Source: Paracoccaceae bacterium (GTDB lineage Bacteria; Pseudomonadota; Alphaproteobacteria; Rhodobacterales; Rhodobacteraceae). Taken from it: a stretch of 64,000 nucleotides of DNA. Positions 1-8,596 of the stretch are shown one piece after another. The stretch lies in the NCBI GenBank assembly GCA_020447005.1, contig JAGRDO010000001.1:1-64000 (forward strand), read 5' to 3'. The position numbers and the translations under genes were made by a program. Below the pieces are notes generated by a model, which made no database searches, was not told the DNA's origin, and saw only the letters and a list, made by a program, of their open reading frames with translations. Position 1 is the stretch's first letter, and every line of letters starts with the position of its first letter.

Positions 1-90
1 TGGCGGAGTGGAAGGGATTCGAACCCTCGAGACGGTTTCCCGTCTGCACCCTTAGCAGGGGTGTGCCTTCGACCACTCGGCCACCACTCC
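1..90 (-). tRNA. tRNA-Ser (anticodon GCT)
   Basis: Read on the minus strand this folds as a class II tRNA. A 7-bp acceptor stem (GGAGTGG with CCACTCC), discriminator G and an encoded CCA end at base 1. The anticodon loop CTGCTAA carries GCT between paired CACCC and GGGTG. A long variable arm (GACGG, AAA loop, CCGTC) and a TTCGAAT T-loop follow. The GCT anticodon and long variable arm identify serine AGC/AGU decoding. The gene is complete and ends exactly at the window edge. Confidence 0.97.
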
Positions 91-188
91 GCCGATCCGT
101 TTAATTGGCTTGGCGTGGCAGAGCAAGTCGAAAGCTGGTCGGCGGCAACACAACCGTGTGGCAAACCTGACGCCGCCAAACAAGGGCT

Positions 189-413
189 TCACCTGATCAC
201 GTCCGCGATGATCCGAATGACAGCCTCTGGAACGCCGGACAGCCTTGGTCCGCCGGGCTGAAACAGAAGCCCCCCCGCCATCAGGACAAACCCCGCGAGC
301 ACCGCAGCAAGCCGAAGCCGAAGAGAGCGCTGCATCGCGTATGCCGCAACGAGGCGCGGCAGAAACATGACCACGATGATCAGCCCGGCGACAACGGCAA
401 AGTCACTGGTCAT
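189..413 (-). CDS. Small membrane protein of unknown function
   Basis: A 74-residue product with two predicted membrane helices, about residues 6-23 (VVAGLIIVVMFLPRLVAAY region) and 36-52. I do not recognise a named family. The ATG is preceded by a good GGGAGG ribosome site. It starts 56 bases downstream of the pyk stop on the same strand, so it probably shares the pyk transcript. The following gene in that direction is the tRNA-Ser. The hydrophobic pattern, RBS and operon position support a real gene; its function cannot be told from sequence. Confidence 0.6.
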   Translation of the reverse strand: MTSDFAVVAGLIIVVMFLPRLVAAYAMQRSLRLRLAAVLAGFVLMAGGLLFQPGGPRLSGVPEAVIRIIADVIR

Positions 414-469
414 TCGATCCCTCCCCGCCCAAGGGGTCGGCGGATACCGGCGGCGTGCGCCCTGCCTGC

Positions 470-1924
470 CTACTCTGGATCGGTGCGATAGATCAACCGT
501 TCGTCACAGGGTGCGACACGAAGGATGTTCGTGGTGCCTTTGACATTGAAGGGTACACCCGCAGTGACGACGATCTGGTCATCGGTGTCGGCAAAGCCAT
601 ATTCGCGCGCCGCGCGTGCCGCCTGCACCACAGCCTGCTTGAAACGGTCGACCGAGGGCGTCACGACGCAATGCACACCCCAGGTCAGGCAAAGGCGCCG
701 CAAGGTCGAGGGAATGGGCGTCAGCGCGATGATGGGGACCGAAGGCCTTTCGCGCGCAACGAGGCTGGCCGTTGTGCCGGACTGTGAAAAGCAGCAGATC
801 GCGTGAATATCGGTTGCCTCTGCGATTTCGCGGGCGGCAGCCACGATCCCGTCCGCTACGGTGGTCCGGCTGACGCGCCGGGACGCTTCGATAACCTCGC
901 GATACGTCGGGTCAGCCTCGACCGACCGGGCAACGCTGTCCATGGTCATGACCGCTTCAACCGGATACTGACCGGCGGCACTTTCGGCCGAGAGCATCAC
1001 TGCATCGGCGCCTTCATAGATTGCCGTGGCGACGTCGGAAACCTCGGCGCGTGTCGGCATCGGGCTTTCGATCATCGATTCGAGCATCTGGGTGGCAACG
1101 ATCACCGGTTTGGCGGCCGACCGCGCCAGCCGGACGAGCCGTTTCTGGATCGGCGGAACCGAATGCACGGGCAGTTCGACCCCAAGATCGCCCCGTGCGA
1201 CCATGATGCCGTCCGACGCGGCAAGGATTTCCGCATAGGCTTTGACGGCCGCCGGCTTTTCTATCTTCGACAGAATTGCCGCGCGCCCCTTCGCCAGACC
1301 GCGCGCCTCTTCCACATCTTCCGGCCGTTGCACGAATGAAAGCGCCAGCCAATCGACCCCAAGCTCGCAGGCAAAGTCGAGATCGGCGCGATCCTTGTCC
1401 GACAGGGCGGCGAGCGGCAGAACCACGTCCGGAACGTTAACGCCTTTCCGGTTCGAAATCGTGCCCCCGGTGGTTACAATGCAATCGGCGTGATCGGGCG
1501 AGCAAGAAACAACCTTCAGGCGGATCTTGCCATCGTTGACCAGCAGCGTGGCCCCGGGTTCAAGGGCCGCGAAAATCTCCTTGTGCGGAAGGCAGACGCG
1601 GGTGCTGTCGCCGGGTGCCGGATCGCGGTCAAAACGGAAGGACGCACCTTCAACCAGTTCCTCGGCGCCGTTCGCGAACGTGCCCACTCTCAGCTTTGGT
1701 CCCTGTAGATCCGCAAGGATGGCAATCGGGCGACCGACATCGATTTCGACCTTGCGGATAATGGCGTGACGGGCGGCCTGTTCGGCATAGGTCCCGTGGC
1801 TCATGTTCAGGCGGAAAACATCCGCGCCGGCTTCGAACAGCGCCCTGATCGTCTCATATTCATTCGACGCAGGACCAAGCGTCGCTACGATTTTGACATT
1901 GCGGTGCCGTCTCGAACCCGCCAT
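470..1924 (-). CDS. pyk: Pyruvate kinase
   Basis: 484 residues, the normal length for a bacterial pyruvate kinase, which makes pyruvate and ATP from phosphoenolpyruvate and ADP in the cytosol. Visible signatures are RLNMSHGT (38-45), ADLQGPKLRVG (71-81), the active-site SKIEKP with catalytic Lys220, the metal/phosphate loop ARGDLGVELP (243-252) and TQMLESM (278-284). The C-terminal effector domain follows. It is divergent from the N-formylglutamate amidohydrolase gene, with about 125 bases between the starts. The small membrane protein gene lies downstream. With pckA in the same window, both sides of the PEP node are present. Confidence 0.96.
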   Translation of the reverse strand: MAGSRRHRNVKIVATLGPASNEYETIRALFEAGADVFRLNMSHGTYAEQAARHAIIRKVEIDVGRPIAILADLQGPKLRVGTFANGAEELVEGASFRFDRDPAPGDSTRVCLPHKEIFAALEPGATLLVNDGKIRLKVVSCSPDHADCIVTTGGTISNRKGVNVPDVVLPLAALSDKDRADLDFACELGVDWLALSFVQRPEDVEEARGLAKGRAAILSKIEKPAAVKAYAEILAASDGIMVARGDLGVELPVHSVPPIQKRLVRLARSAAKPVIVATQMLESMIESPMPTRAEVSDVATAIYEGADAVMLSAESAAGQYPVEAVMTMDSVARSVEADPTYREVIEASRRVSRTTVADGIVAAAREIAEATDIHAICCFSQSGTTASLVARERPSVPIIALTPIPSTLRRLCLTWGVHCVVTPSVDRFKQAVVQAARAAREYGFADTDDQIVVTAGVPFNVKGTTNILRVAPCDERLIYRTDPE

Positions 1925-2049
1925 TTCCCTGCTCCGATTGCGCTACCATTAAAGATTGGCCCTCTATGAAGGAATTCCCGCGGCACAGCAACTGGCGCGG
2001 GGGAAGAGTCTGGTTTATTGCAGGAACAAAACACAGCAGGTATCCGTCA

Positions 2050-2793
2050 ATGACGCAAAGCCCCTTCCACATCGTCGGTTCTGACCGCAATTCGCGCTGG
2101 CTCGTGACCTGCGATCACGCAACCAACCGGGTGCCACCATGTGTCGGGGGTGGATCGCTGGGGATTGCGCCTGAAGACATGGACCGCCACATCGCTTATG
2201 ACATCGGAGCAGCCGGGGTGACGCTGCGTCTGGCCGAAAGACTTGATTCGCCGGCGATTCTTTCGGATTTTTCGCGTCTTGTCATCGACCCCAACCGGGG
2301 CGAGGACGATCCGACCCTTGTGATGAAACTCTACGACAGCACGATAATCCCGGCGAACCGTACTGTGGACATGGCCGAGACCGAGCGGCGGCTCAATAAA
2401 TTTCACCGGCCCTATCACGAGGCGCTGGAAGCGTTGGCCAGCCGCCGGACCGATACGGTGATCTGCGCCATCCACAGCTTTACCCCGCGCCTTGTGGGCC
2501 GCGCGGACCGCCCCTGGCAGATCGGCATCTTGTATTCCCATGTCGGGCCCGAGCTTGGGCTTCACGTATTGGATCATCTGCGTGCTGAGCAAAACCTTAC
2601 GGTCGGCGAAAACGAACCCTATGGCGGGCATCTTGATGGCGATTCCATCGACCGGCACGCCCTGAAATCAGGGCGTCCGAACGTATTGGTCGAAATCCGG
2701 CATGATCTGATCCGGACCGAGGATGGCCAGATCGCCTGGGCGGACCGCCTTGCGCCGATACTTGAAGCCGCTCTGGCGTCTTCCCAACTTTGA
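2050..2793 (+). CDS. N-formylglutamate amidohydrolase family protein
   Basis: 247 residues from the ATG at 2050. The open frame extends 84 bases further upstream, but that part has no family-like sequence. The CDHATN motif (residues 21-26), the DIGA stretch, the SRLVIDPNR stretch and AIHSFTP match the HutG-type N-formylglutamate amidohydrolase/DUF fold, which hydrolyses N-formylglutamate to glutamate and formate using a metal ion. No hut genes are adjacent, so the physiological substrate is uncertain. The DUF1244 gene follows after 15 bases, probably in the same operon. Confidence 0.85.
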   Translation: MTQSPFHIVGSDRNSRWLVTCDHATNRVPPCVGGGSLGIAPEDMDRHIAYDIGAAGVTLRLAERLDSPAILSDFSRLVIDPNRGEDDPTLVMKLYDSTIIPANRTVDMAETERRLNKFHRPYHEALEALASRRTDTVICAIHSFTPRLVGRADRPWQIGILYSHVGPELGLHVLDHLRAEQNLTVGENEPYGGHLDGDSIDRHALKSGRPNVLVEIRHDLIRTEDGQIAWADRLAPILEAALASSQL

Positions 2794-2808
2794 GCCGAGG
2801 AGATTCCC

Positions 2809-3126
2809 ATGGATGACAAGACCCGGACCGAGATCGAGGCAGCCGCGTTCCGCGCGCTCCGCCAGCACCTTATCGAGAGGCGCCCCGACGTCCAGAACAT
2901 CGACATGATGAATCTTGCCGGCTTCTGCCGGAATTGCTTGTCGCGCTGGTATCAGGAAGCGGCCAATGAAAGAGGCGTCGATCTTTCAAAGGACGCGGCG
3001 CGGGAAATTTTCTACGGGATGGATTACGAAAACTGGCGCAACACGCATCAGACCGAAGCGGATGCGGCCAAGAAAGCCGCCTTTGAGAAGGCATTCCGAG
3101 AGAATGTGGGCACAAAAGCCGACTGA
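2809..3126 (+). CDS. DUF1244 family protein
   Basis: 105-residue soluble protein with the conserved core GFCRNCLSRWYQEA (about 38-51), including a CxxC pair at Cys40 and Cys43, and the REIFYGMDYENW segment (about 65-76). These are typical of the DUF1244/SMc04008-type family of alphaproteobacteria, which has no established role. A GAGGAG ribosome site sits seven bases before the ATG. It follows the amidohydrolase by 15 bases. The CxxC suggests metal or redox chemistry, but this is inference only. Confidence 0.85.
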   Translation: MDDKTRTEIEAAAFRALRQHLIERRPDVQNIDMMNLAGFCRNCLSRWYQEAANERGVDLSKDAAREIFYGMDYENWRNTHQTEADAAKKAAFEKAFRENVGTKAD

Positions 3127-3147
3127 CCGGCGCCGGGGCGTGCGGAA

Positions 3148-3175
3148 CGCCCGGTAACCCGGGCGCGAGATTTCT
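3148..3175 (+). terminator. Possible terminator after DUF1244 gene
   Basis: Seven-base-pair GC stem CGCCCGG/CCGGGCG with loop TAAC, followed by CGAGATTTCTC. It lies 22 bases after the DUF1244 stop, between convergent genes. The T tract is poor, so an intrinsic terminator is only possible. A second small hairpin (CGCGC, GAAAA, GCGCG) lies about 20 bases further on. Confidence 0.4.
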
Positions 3176-3240
3176 CATCCCGGCCCGCGCGAAAAGCGCG
3201 CCGACCGGAGCGCGGTGTTTCTTTCGGCCAAGAGGATACG

Positions 3241-4242
3241 TCAGCGGATTCTGGTGACAACGAAATCAGCAAGATCAGCAAGCATGTCGCGCAATTCATG
3301 CGCGGGCAAAAACGACAGCGCAGATTTCGCCTTGACCGCCCAGCCGATCGCTTCGTCCCTTGCCGCCGTCATGCTTCCATGATGGTTCAATATCTGCATG
3401 GCATGATCCAGATCGCCGTCACGCTGATCGCCCTTTTCGATGACCCTGCGCCAAAACGCCATTTCTTCGGGCGATGCGGCGGCAACCGCCTTGATGACCG
3501 GCAGGGTAAGCTTGCGTTCGCGAAAATCGTCGCCGGTATTCTTGCCTATCGTCGCGCTGGAGCCACCGTAATCCAGAAGGTCGTCCACGATCTGGAAGGC
3601 AATCCCCAATGCATCGCCATATGTAAAAAGGGCGCGCACCTGGTCTTCCGCCGCACCGGCGATCACCCCGCCGACTTCGGTCGCCGCCGAAAACAGGGCC
3701 GCCGTCTTGCCGCGCACGACCTTCAGGTACGTCGCTTCGTCAGTCCGAAGATCCTGCGCCGCCGAAAGCTGCAGGACCTCACCTTCCGCGATCGTCGCGG
3801 ATGCGTTCGACAGAATGTCGAGAACCCGCAGCGAACCGGTTTCGACCATCAGCTGGAACGAACGGGAAAAAAGGTAATCCCCGACAAGGACCGAGGACTT
3901 GTTGTCCCACAAAAGGTTCGCCGTCGGGCGGCCCCGCCGTTGCGCGCTGGCATCGACCACATCGTCGTGAAGCAATGTCGCCGTATGGATGAATTCTACC
4001 GTCGCGGCCAACCGGATATGGTGATCGCCGCCATAGCCGCACATCCGGGCGGCGGCCAGCGTCAGCATGGGGCGCAACCGCTTGCCGCCGGCCTCGACAA
4101 GATGCGCGGTGACCTCGGGAATGCGCGGGGCATGTTCCGACGCCATCCGTGTCCGGATAAGGCCGTTCACACGCTCCATGTCGCCGGCAAGATAGCTGCT
4201 CAGCCGGTCATGCGGTTTCTGTGTCGTTTCGTCGAGGCCCAT
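3241..4242 (-). CDS. ddsA: Long-chain polyprenyl diphosphate synthase (decaprenyl type)
   Basis: 333 residues from the ATG at 4242. A TTG 24 bases upstream is also in frame but lacks a ribosome site, whereas AGGA precedes the chosen ATG. This trans-prenyltransferase extends farnesyl diphosphate for the ubiquinone side chain. Motifs: GGKRLRP (52-58), first aspartate-rich motif LLHDDVVD (90-97) with RRGRPT, GDYLFSRSF (121-129), second motif DDLLDY (220-225), and the closing KNTGDDFRERKLTLP segment. Decaprenyl specificity is inferred because Rhodobacterales use ubiquinone-10. It is divergent from the DUF2007 gene with 54 bases between. Confidence 0.9.
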   Translation of the reverse strand: MGLDETTQKPHDRLSSYLAGDMERVNGLIRTRMASEHAPRIPEVTAHLVEAGGKRLRPMLTLAAARMCGYGGDHHIRLAATVEFIHTATLLHDDVVDASAQRRGRPTANLLWDNKSSVLVGDYLFSRSFQLMVETGSLRVLDILSNASATIAEGEVLQLSAAQDLRTDEATYLKVVRGKTAALFSAATEVGGVIAGAAEDQVRALFTYGDALGIAFQIVDDLLDYGGSSATIGKNTGDDFRERKLTLPVIKAVAAASPEEMAFWRRVIEKGDQRDGDLDHAMQILNHHGSMTAARDEAIGWAVKAKSALSFLPAHELRDMLADLADFVVTRIR

Positions 4243-4296
4243 TGCCGTCCTACGGTCTCTCGACAAAGCCGTCGCTTTGCCTATAGGTCATGAAAT

Positions 4297-4506
4297 ATGA
4301 AAGAGCTTTTGCGCAGCACCGACCCGACGGCCATCGCCTTCGCCCTCGCCCTTCTTGACGCAGAGGGTATAGCGAGCTTTGAGATGGACGTCCACATGAG
4401 CGTGCTGGAAGGATCGATGGGCATTTTGCCGCGCCGGTTGATGGTGCGGGACGCCGATCACTTCATGGCTGCCGCCATCCTGAGGGACAACGGGATTGCA
4501 GTTTGA
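4297..4506 (+). CDS. DUF2007 domain protein
   Basis: 69 residues with the DUF2007 (putative prokaryotic signal-transducing) pattern: KELLRSTDPTAIAFALALLDAEGI near the start, then the strand RRLMVRDADHFMAAAILR near the end. The fold is a small ferredoxin-like domain; its role is unknown. Its stop overlaps the TTG start of the methyltransferase gene by 11 bases, so the two are translationally coupled. This pairing suggests joint expression but not a shared function. Confidence 0.8.
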   Translation: MKELLRSTDPTAIAFALALLDAEGIASFEMDVHMSVLEGSMGILPRRLMVRDADHFMAAAILRDNGIAV

Positions 4507-5266
4507 CGAATTCGCGGATGACGAACTAAGCCTGGACGGTTTCTTGGGGGGGCGTTTGCAGGTGCTGCAGCCGGTGAACGGTTACCGCGCCGCAATGGAC
4601 CCTGTGCTTCTTGCCGCGACGGTACCCGCCCGCCCCGGTCAGAGCGTTCTCGAACTGGGGTGCGGGGTTGGTGTCGCCTCGCTCTGTCTGGCCGCCCGGG
4701 TGCCTGGATTGCGACTGCACGGCCTTGAGGTGCAGCCCCCGTACGGCGCCCTGGCGCGGCGCAATGCCGCGGCCAGTGGCATAGATATCGAAATCCATAT
4801 CGGCGATCTGGCGCGGATGCCCCCCAGCCTTGCGGAAAAAAGCTTCGATCATGTCATCTTGAACCCGCCCTACTTCACCGCGGACGACGGCACCCCCGCG
4901 ATGAACAAGGGGCGGGAGGCCGCCCGGCGCGAGGTAACCCCATTCGCGGTCTGGATCGCGACGGCACTGCGCCGGTTGAAACCCAGGGGGTGGCTGACGG
5001 TCGTTCAGGCAAGCGAAAGGCTTCCGGAATTGCTGGTCGAGCTGGGCACGTTCACCGGCAGCACGATAGTGGTGCCGGTTGCGCCAAGATCCGGCAAACC
5101 CGCCAAGAGGATACTTGCAAGGACATGCAAGGGCGGGCGGGGTCCGTTCCGGCTCCACCCTCCTCTAATCCTTCATGAGGGCGACCGGCATGTTCGTGAC
5201 GGCGACGATCTGACCCCCGCGGCCAGCGCAATATTGAGACGTGGAGAGGCCCTAAGACTGGAATAA
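4496..5266 (+). CDS. tRNA1(Val) (adenine-37-N6)-methyltransferase-like protein
   Basis: 256 residues starting at TTG 4496, the only plausible start before the conserved FLGGRLQVLQP region. It is a Rossmann-fold SAM methyltransferase of the COG4123 (YfiC/TrmN6) family: SAM-binding LELGCGVGVAS (52-62), acidic GLEVQ (76-80) and the N6-adenine active-site motif NPPY (123-126) with HVIL before it. E. coli TrmN6 modifies A37 of tRNA1(Val); the same target is inferred here. It overlaps the DUF2007 gene by 11 bases. Confidence 0.85.
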   Translation: MQFDEFADDELSLDGFLGGRLQVLQPVNGYRAAMDPVLLAATVPARPGQSVLELGCGVGVASLCLAARVPGLRLHGLEVQPPYGALARRNAAASGIDIEIHIGDLARMPPSLAEKSFDHVILNPPYFTADDGTPAMNKGREAARREVTPFAVWIATALRRLKPRGWLTVVQASERLPELLVELGTFTGSTIVVPVAPRSGKPAKRILARTCKGGRGPFRLHPPLILHEGDRHVRDGDDLTPAASAILRRGEALRLE

Positions 5267-5390
5267 CGCACAAGAAAAACGCGGAAACCGATAAATTTTC
5301 GAAATATTTCCTGGGCCGCCCCCCTCTTCCACGTGACACGACTCAGCTTCTGTGATGCAATCGTTACATTCATGAAAGAAGGAGATGCCG

Positions 5391-5558
5391 ATGTCGCTGG
5401 GTTCTCACTTGCAGGAACTTCAGAAGAAGCACCAACATTTGTCGGAAGCCGTCGAGGAGGCGCAACGCCACCCGGGCACGGATGATCTGGCGATCTCCGA
5501 GATGAAAAAGCAAAAACTCAAGCTCAAGGAAGAAATCACGCGGCTCAGTCAGAATTGA
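5391..5558 (+). CDS. YdcH/DUF465 family small protein
   Basis: 55-residue product: ATG at 5391 preceded by GAAGGAG, stop TGA at 5556-5558. The sequence is highly charged and helical, with SHLQELQKKHQHLSEAV at the N-terminus and EMKKQKLKLKEEITRL at the C-terminus, the two-helix coiled-coil pattern of the YdcH/DUF465 family. The function of the family is not known. Its last 14 bases overlap the end of the convergent exporter gene. It stands alone after a 124-base AT-richer gap likely to carry its promoter. Confidence 0.8.
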   Translation: MSLGSHLQELQKKHQHLSEAVEEAQRHPGTDDLAISEMKKQKLKLKEEITRLSQN

Positions 5559-6420
5559 CCTGCCGGGCAGCGGCCCTTGCCGCAAGGGCCGCACCTGCCG
5601 CGATCAGTATGGCGGCAAAAAGCAGTCGTGACGTCGGCGTCGCATGGCCGGTGACGATCAGGACGAGCGTTGACAGCAGCGGTGCGGCATAGGACAGCGT
5701 TCCAAGCAACTGGATATCGCCACGCTTCACCCCGATATCCCACGTGAAGAATGCGATTCCAACCGGACCGAGACCAAGCCCCAAGACGGCCAGCCAATTT
5801 CCCAATGAAAGCGGCCATACGGTCGTTTCCATGTAAAAATGGGCGGGAGCCGACAGAAGTGCGGTCAGCACGCAATAGACAGCCACGGCCGATGTAGGGA
5901 CCGAGCCGAGCCGTCGCGACAGCACTGAATAGCCGGACCAGATCAAGGCACAGGCCAGCGCAAAACCGTAACCGAGCGCCGCCGTGCCGTCCCCGCCCGG
6001 TCGTCCTTTCGCGATCAGCAACGCCGCACCGCCAAAGGCCAGAACCGCACCGAGAATGTGCCCTGCACGAAGCCGTTCACCGGGCAGCAGCCCGGAAAGA
6101 AGAACGATCAGCAAGGGCCAGAGATAGGCGATCAATCCGGCTTCGGCGGCCGGGGCAAGCCGAAGTGCTGAAAAATAGAAAAAGTGGTATCCAAACAGCC
6201 CGGCTGCTCCAAAAGCGTAGACTTTCAGCGGGACCTGACGCAGCTGGCCGATACCTCCGCGGGCCATCACCCAGACCAGACCGGTCAGGCCACCCACGGC
6301 AAAAGTCATCGCATTGAGTTGAAGGGGGGGAACCGGGGCGGAACCGACCGTGAAAAAGGCCAGTAGCGACCAAAGCAAAACGGCCGAAAATCCCAACAGG
6401 GTTGCATTGCGCCGCGACAT
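5545..6420 (-). CDS. EamA family transporter, YddG-like exporter
   Basis: 291 residues from the ATG at 6420; a GTG 18 bases upstream (6438) is an alternative start. The protein is almost wholly hydrophobic, with about ten membrane helices in two EamA repeats. It starts with the ATLLGFSAVLLWSLLA helix typical of YddG-type drug/metabolite exporters, which export aromatic amino acids in enterobacteria. Substrate is not predictable here. It lies downstream of phbB but is separated from it by a strong hairpin terminator, so it is probably transcribed alone. Its end overlaps the YdcH-like gene. Confidence 0.85.
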   Translation of the reverse strand: MSRRNATLLGFSAVLLWSLLAFFTVGSAPVPPLQLNAMTFAVGGLTGLVWVMARGGIGQLRQVPLKVYAFGAAGLFGYHFFYFSALRLAPAAEAGLIAYLWPLLIVLLSGLLPGERLRAGHILGAVLAFGGAALLIAKGRPGGDGTAALGYGFALACALIWSGYSVLSRRLGSVPTSAVAVYCVLTALLSAPAHFYMETTVWPLSLGNWLAVLGLGLGPVGIAFFTWDIGVKRGDIQLLGTLSYAAPLLSTLVLIVTGHATPTSRLLFAAILIAAGAALAARAAARQVNSD

Positions 6421-6477
6421 GTTGTCCACCAGATTCACCTTTCCCGCGATAATGCGTTTCCGGCAGCACCCGGCAAG

Positions 6478-6510
6478 CGGAAAGGGCTGACCCCGTCAGG
6501 GATCAGCCCT
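6478..6510 (-). terminator. Rho-independent terminator of phbAB
   Basis: On the minus strand an 11-bp stem (AGGGCTGA then CCC, pairing with GGG and TCAGCCCT, one bulged base) has a 5-base loop and is followed by TTTCC. It begins 22 bases after the phbB stop and separates phbB from the exporter gene. Confidence 0.75.
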
Positions 6511-6531
6511 CGACATACGGCTTGGAACCGC

Positions 6532-7254
6532 TCAGACGAAGAATTGTGCGCCGTTGGCAGAGATGGTCGATCCGTTGATGAAACCGGCGTCGTCCGATGC
6601 CAGGAACACCACGCAGCGTGCGATTTCTTCCGGCTCACCCAATCGCCCGGCCGGGATCTGCGCAATGATCGATTCACGGACCTTTTCCGGAACGGCCATA
6701 ACCATATCCGTTGCAATATATCCCGGGCAAATCGCGTTTGCGGTGATGCCGGCGCGCGCACCCTCTTGGGCCAGCGACTTCACTATGCCGAGGTCACCGG
6801 CCTTTGTCGCTGCATAGTTGACCTGTGCGAACTGGCCTTTCTGCCCGTTGATCGAGGAAATGACCACGACACGGCCGAACTTGCGTTCGCGCATGCCGGG
6901 CCAGACCGGGTGAACGGTATTGAATACGCCGGTCAGGTTCGTGTCGATCACCTGCTGCCACTGGTCCCGCGTCATCTTGTGAAACGGCGCATCCCGCGTG
7001 ATCCCCGCATTGGCCACGACAATGTCGATGGGCCCAAGGTCCGCTTCGACGCGTGCAATCCCTGAAGCACTTTCATCGTAATCGGCCACATTCCACTTGT
7101 AGGTCTTGATGCCGGTCTCTGCGGTAAACTTCGCCGCGGCTTCGTCATTTCCCGCATAGGTGGCGGCAACCTTGTGACCAGCTGCCTTCAGCGCGATTGA
7201 AATCGCCGCGCCGATCCCTCGCGAACCGCCCGTGACCAAAGCTACTCTCGACAT
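6532..7254 (-). CDS. phbB: Acetoacetyl-CoA reductase (NADPH)
   Basis: 240 residues, the standard length for PhbB/PhaB, which reduces acetoacetyl-CoA to (R)-3-hydroxybutyryl-CoA for polyhydroxybutyrate. It is a short-chain dehydrogenase: cofactor loop TGGSRGIG (8-15), NAG at 82-84, and catalytic Ser134, Tyr147 and Lys151 within SSINGQKGQ and NYAATKAG. The PhbB-specific INGQKGQF segment and WPGMRERKFGR are present. It lies 106 bases downstream of phbA on the same strand and is followed by a terminator, so phbA-phbB form one operon. Confidence 0.95.
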   Translation of the reverse strand: MSRVALVTGGSRGIGAAISIALKAAGHKVAATYAGNDEAAAKFTAETGIKTYKWNVADYDESASGIARVEADLGPIDIVVANAGITRDAPFHKMTRDQWQQVIDTNLTGVFNTVHPVWPGMRERKFGRVVVISSINGQKGQFAQVNYAATKAGDLGIVKSLAQEGARAGITANAICPGYIATDMVMAVPEKVRESIIAQIPAGRLGEPEEIARCVVFLASDDAGFINGSTISANGAQFFV

Positions 7255-7308
7255 GATTCCTCCTTTGGAATGTAATTCTTGAAATCTTGCTACCGAAAGA
7301 GCGTCGGA

Positions 7309-7327
7309 TGCGCAACATTATTGCGCA
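7309..7327. repeat. Inverted repeat between phbA and phbB
   Basis: Perfect 7-bp inverted repeat TGCGCAA-CATTA-TTGCGCA in the 106-base phbA-phbB gap, 55 bases upstream of the phbB start. The TTGCGCA half also occurs as TTTGCGCAAA upstream of phbA (8648-8657). It could be an operator or an intercistronic RNA hairpin; no T tract follows. Confidence 0.5.
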
Positions 7328-7360
7328 CCCAACACCGTACTTTCCCGGCAGTCAAGATAT

Positions 7361-8536
7361 TCATGCACCCTCAAGGCACATCGCAACGCCCATTCCGCCA
7401 CCGATACACAATGTGGCAAGGCCTTTCTTGGCACCGCGACGCTGCATCTCGAAGAGAAGCGTGTTCAGGACCCGCGCGCCGGATGCACCGATCGGGTGAC
7501 CGATCGCGATGGCTCCACCGTTCACATTGACCCGCGCCGGATCCCAGCCCATGTCCTTGTTGACCGCGCAGGCCTGCGCCGCGAAAGCCTCATTGGCTTC
7601 GATAAGGTCAAGGTCGGCAGCCTTCCAGCCGGCCTTGTCCAGCGCCCTGCGGCTGGCATAGATCGGGCCAACGCCCATGATCGCGGGATCCAGCCCCGCG
7701 GTCGCGTAGGATGCAATCCGGGCCAGCGGCTTCAGACCGCGCCGCGCCGCCTCGGTCGAGGACATCAGCAGCACCGCCGCAGCACCGTCATTCAGGCCCG
7801 AGGCATTGGCCGCCGTGACCGTGCCATCCTTCGAAAAGGCCGGGCGCAGCTTTTGCATTTGCTCAAGCGTCGCGCCATGGCGGATATATTCGTCCTGATC
7901 GACGATCACGTCGCCTTTGCGCGTCCGCACGGTAAAGGGCACGATCTCATCCTTGAAGCGTCCAGCCTTTTGCGCGGCCTCGGCCTTGTTCTGGCTGGCA
8001 AGCGCGAACGCATCCTGTTCGTCCCGGCTGATCTGCCATTTCTCGGCGACATTCTCGGCCGTCGTGCCCATGTGGTAGCCGTTGAATGCGTCCCAAAGCC
8101 CGTCCTTGATCATGGAGTCGATGAATTTCATGTCGCCCATCTTCTGGCCCGCGCGCAGATGCGCCACATGGGGGCTGAGGCTCATGCTTTCCTGCCCGCC
8201 AGCGGCCACGATCGCCGCATCTCCAAGCTGGACGTGCTGGGCCCCGATCGCAACGGCCCGAAGACCCGAACCACAGACCTGGTTCAGCGACCATGCCGAC
8301 CCTTCCTGCGGCAAACCGGCAAGGATATGGGCCTGCCGGGCCGGGTTCTGGCCCTGACCTGCGGTCAGAACCTGTCCAAGAATTGTTTCGTTGACCTCAT
8401 TCTTTTCAACGCCCGCGCGTGCGACTACCGCCTCAAGAACGGTGGCGCCCAGCTCATGCGCCGGTGTGGACGCAAATGAGCCGTTGAAACTTCCAACTGC
8501 CGTTCGTCCGGCCGATACGATTACAACATCCGTCAT
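7361..8536 (-). CDS. phbA: Acetyl-CoA C-acetyltransferase (beta-ketothiolase)
   Basis: 391 residues from the ATG at 8536. The upstream 120 bases in frame show no thiolase sequence. It condenses two acetyl-CoA to acetoacetyl-CoA. Catalytic residues are visible: Cys88 in [11 protein letters not shown], His347 in GHPIGASG and Cys377 in [10 protein letters not shown]. The length and the N-terminal [18 protein letters not shown] segment match the biosynthetic PhbA thiolases. It is the first gene of the phbA-phbB operon. The product also feeds the ethylmalonyl-CoA pathway, of which a later enzyme is encoded near 21 kb. Confidence 0.95.
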   Translation of the reverse strand: MTDVVIVSAGRTAVGSFNGSFASTPAHELGATVLEAVVARAGVEKNEVNETILGQVLTAGQGQNPARQAHILAGLPQEGSAWSLNQVCGSGLRAVAIGAQHVQLGDAAIVAAGGQESMSLSPHVAHLRAGQKMGDMKFIDSMIKDGLWDAFNGYHMGTTAENVAEKWQISRDEQDAFALASQNKAEAAQKAGRFKDEIVPFTVRTRKGDVIVDQDEYIRHGATLEQMQKLRPAFSKDGTVTAANASGLNDGAAAVLLMSSTEAARRGLKPLARIASYATAGLDPAIMGVGPIYASRRALDKAGWKAADLDLIEANEAFAAQACAVNKDMGWDPARVNVNGGAIAIGHPIGASGARVLNTLLFEMQRRGAKKGLATLCIGGGMGVAMCLEGA

Positions 8537-8550
8537 GGTCAGACCCCTCA

Positions 8551-8588
8551 CGAAAAAATGGTTGATGCGGCTCAGATCGCTGAGCCGC
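8551..8588 (-). promoter_or_regulatory. Hairpin plus T run in the phbA leader
   Basis: On the minus strand an exact 8-bp stem GCGGCTCA/TGAGCCGC with a 6-base loop is followed by ATCAACCA and then six T, ending 15 bases before the phbA start codon. It resembles an intrinsic terminator with a stretched spacer, so leader attenuation is possible. The gap between hairpin and T run is longer than usual, which lowers confidence. Confidence 0.35.
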
Positions 8589-8596
8589 GCAGAAAC

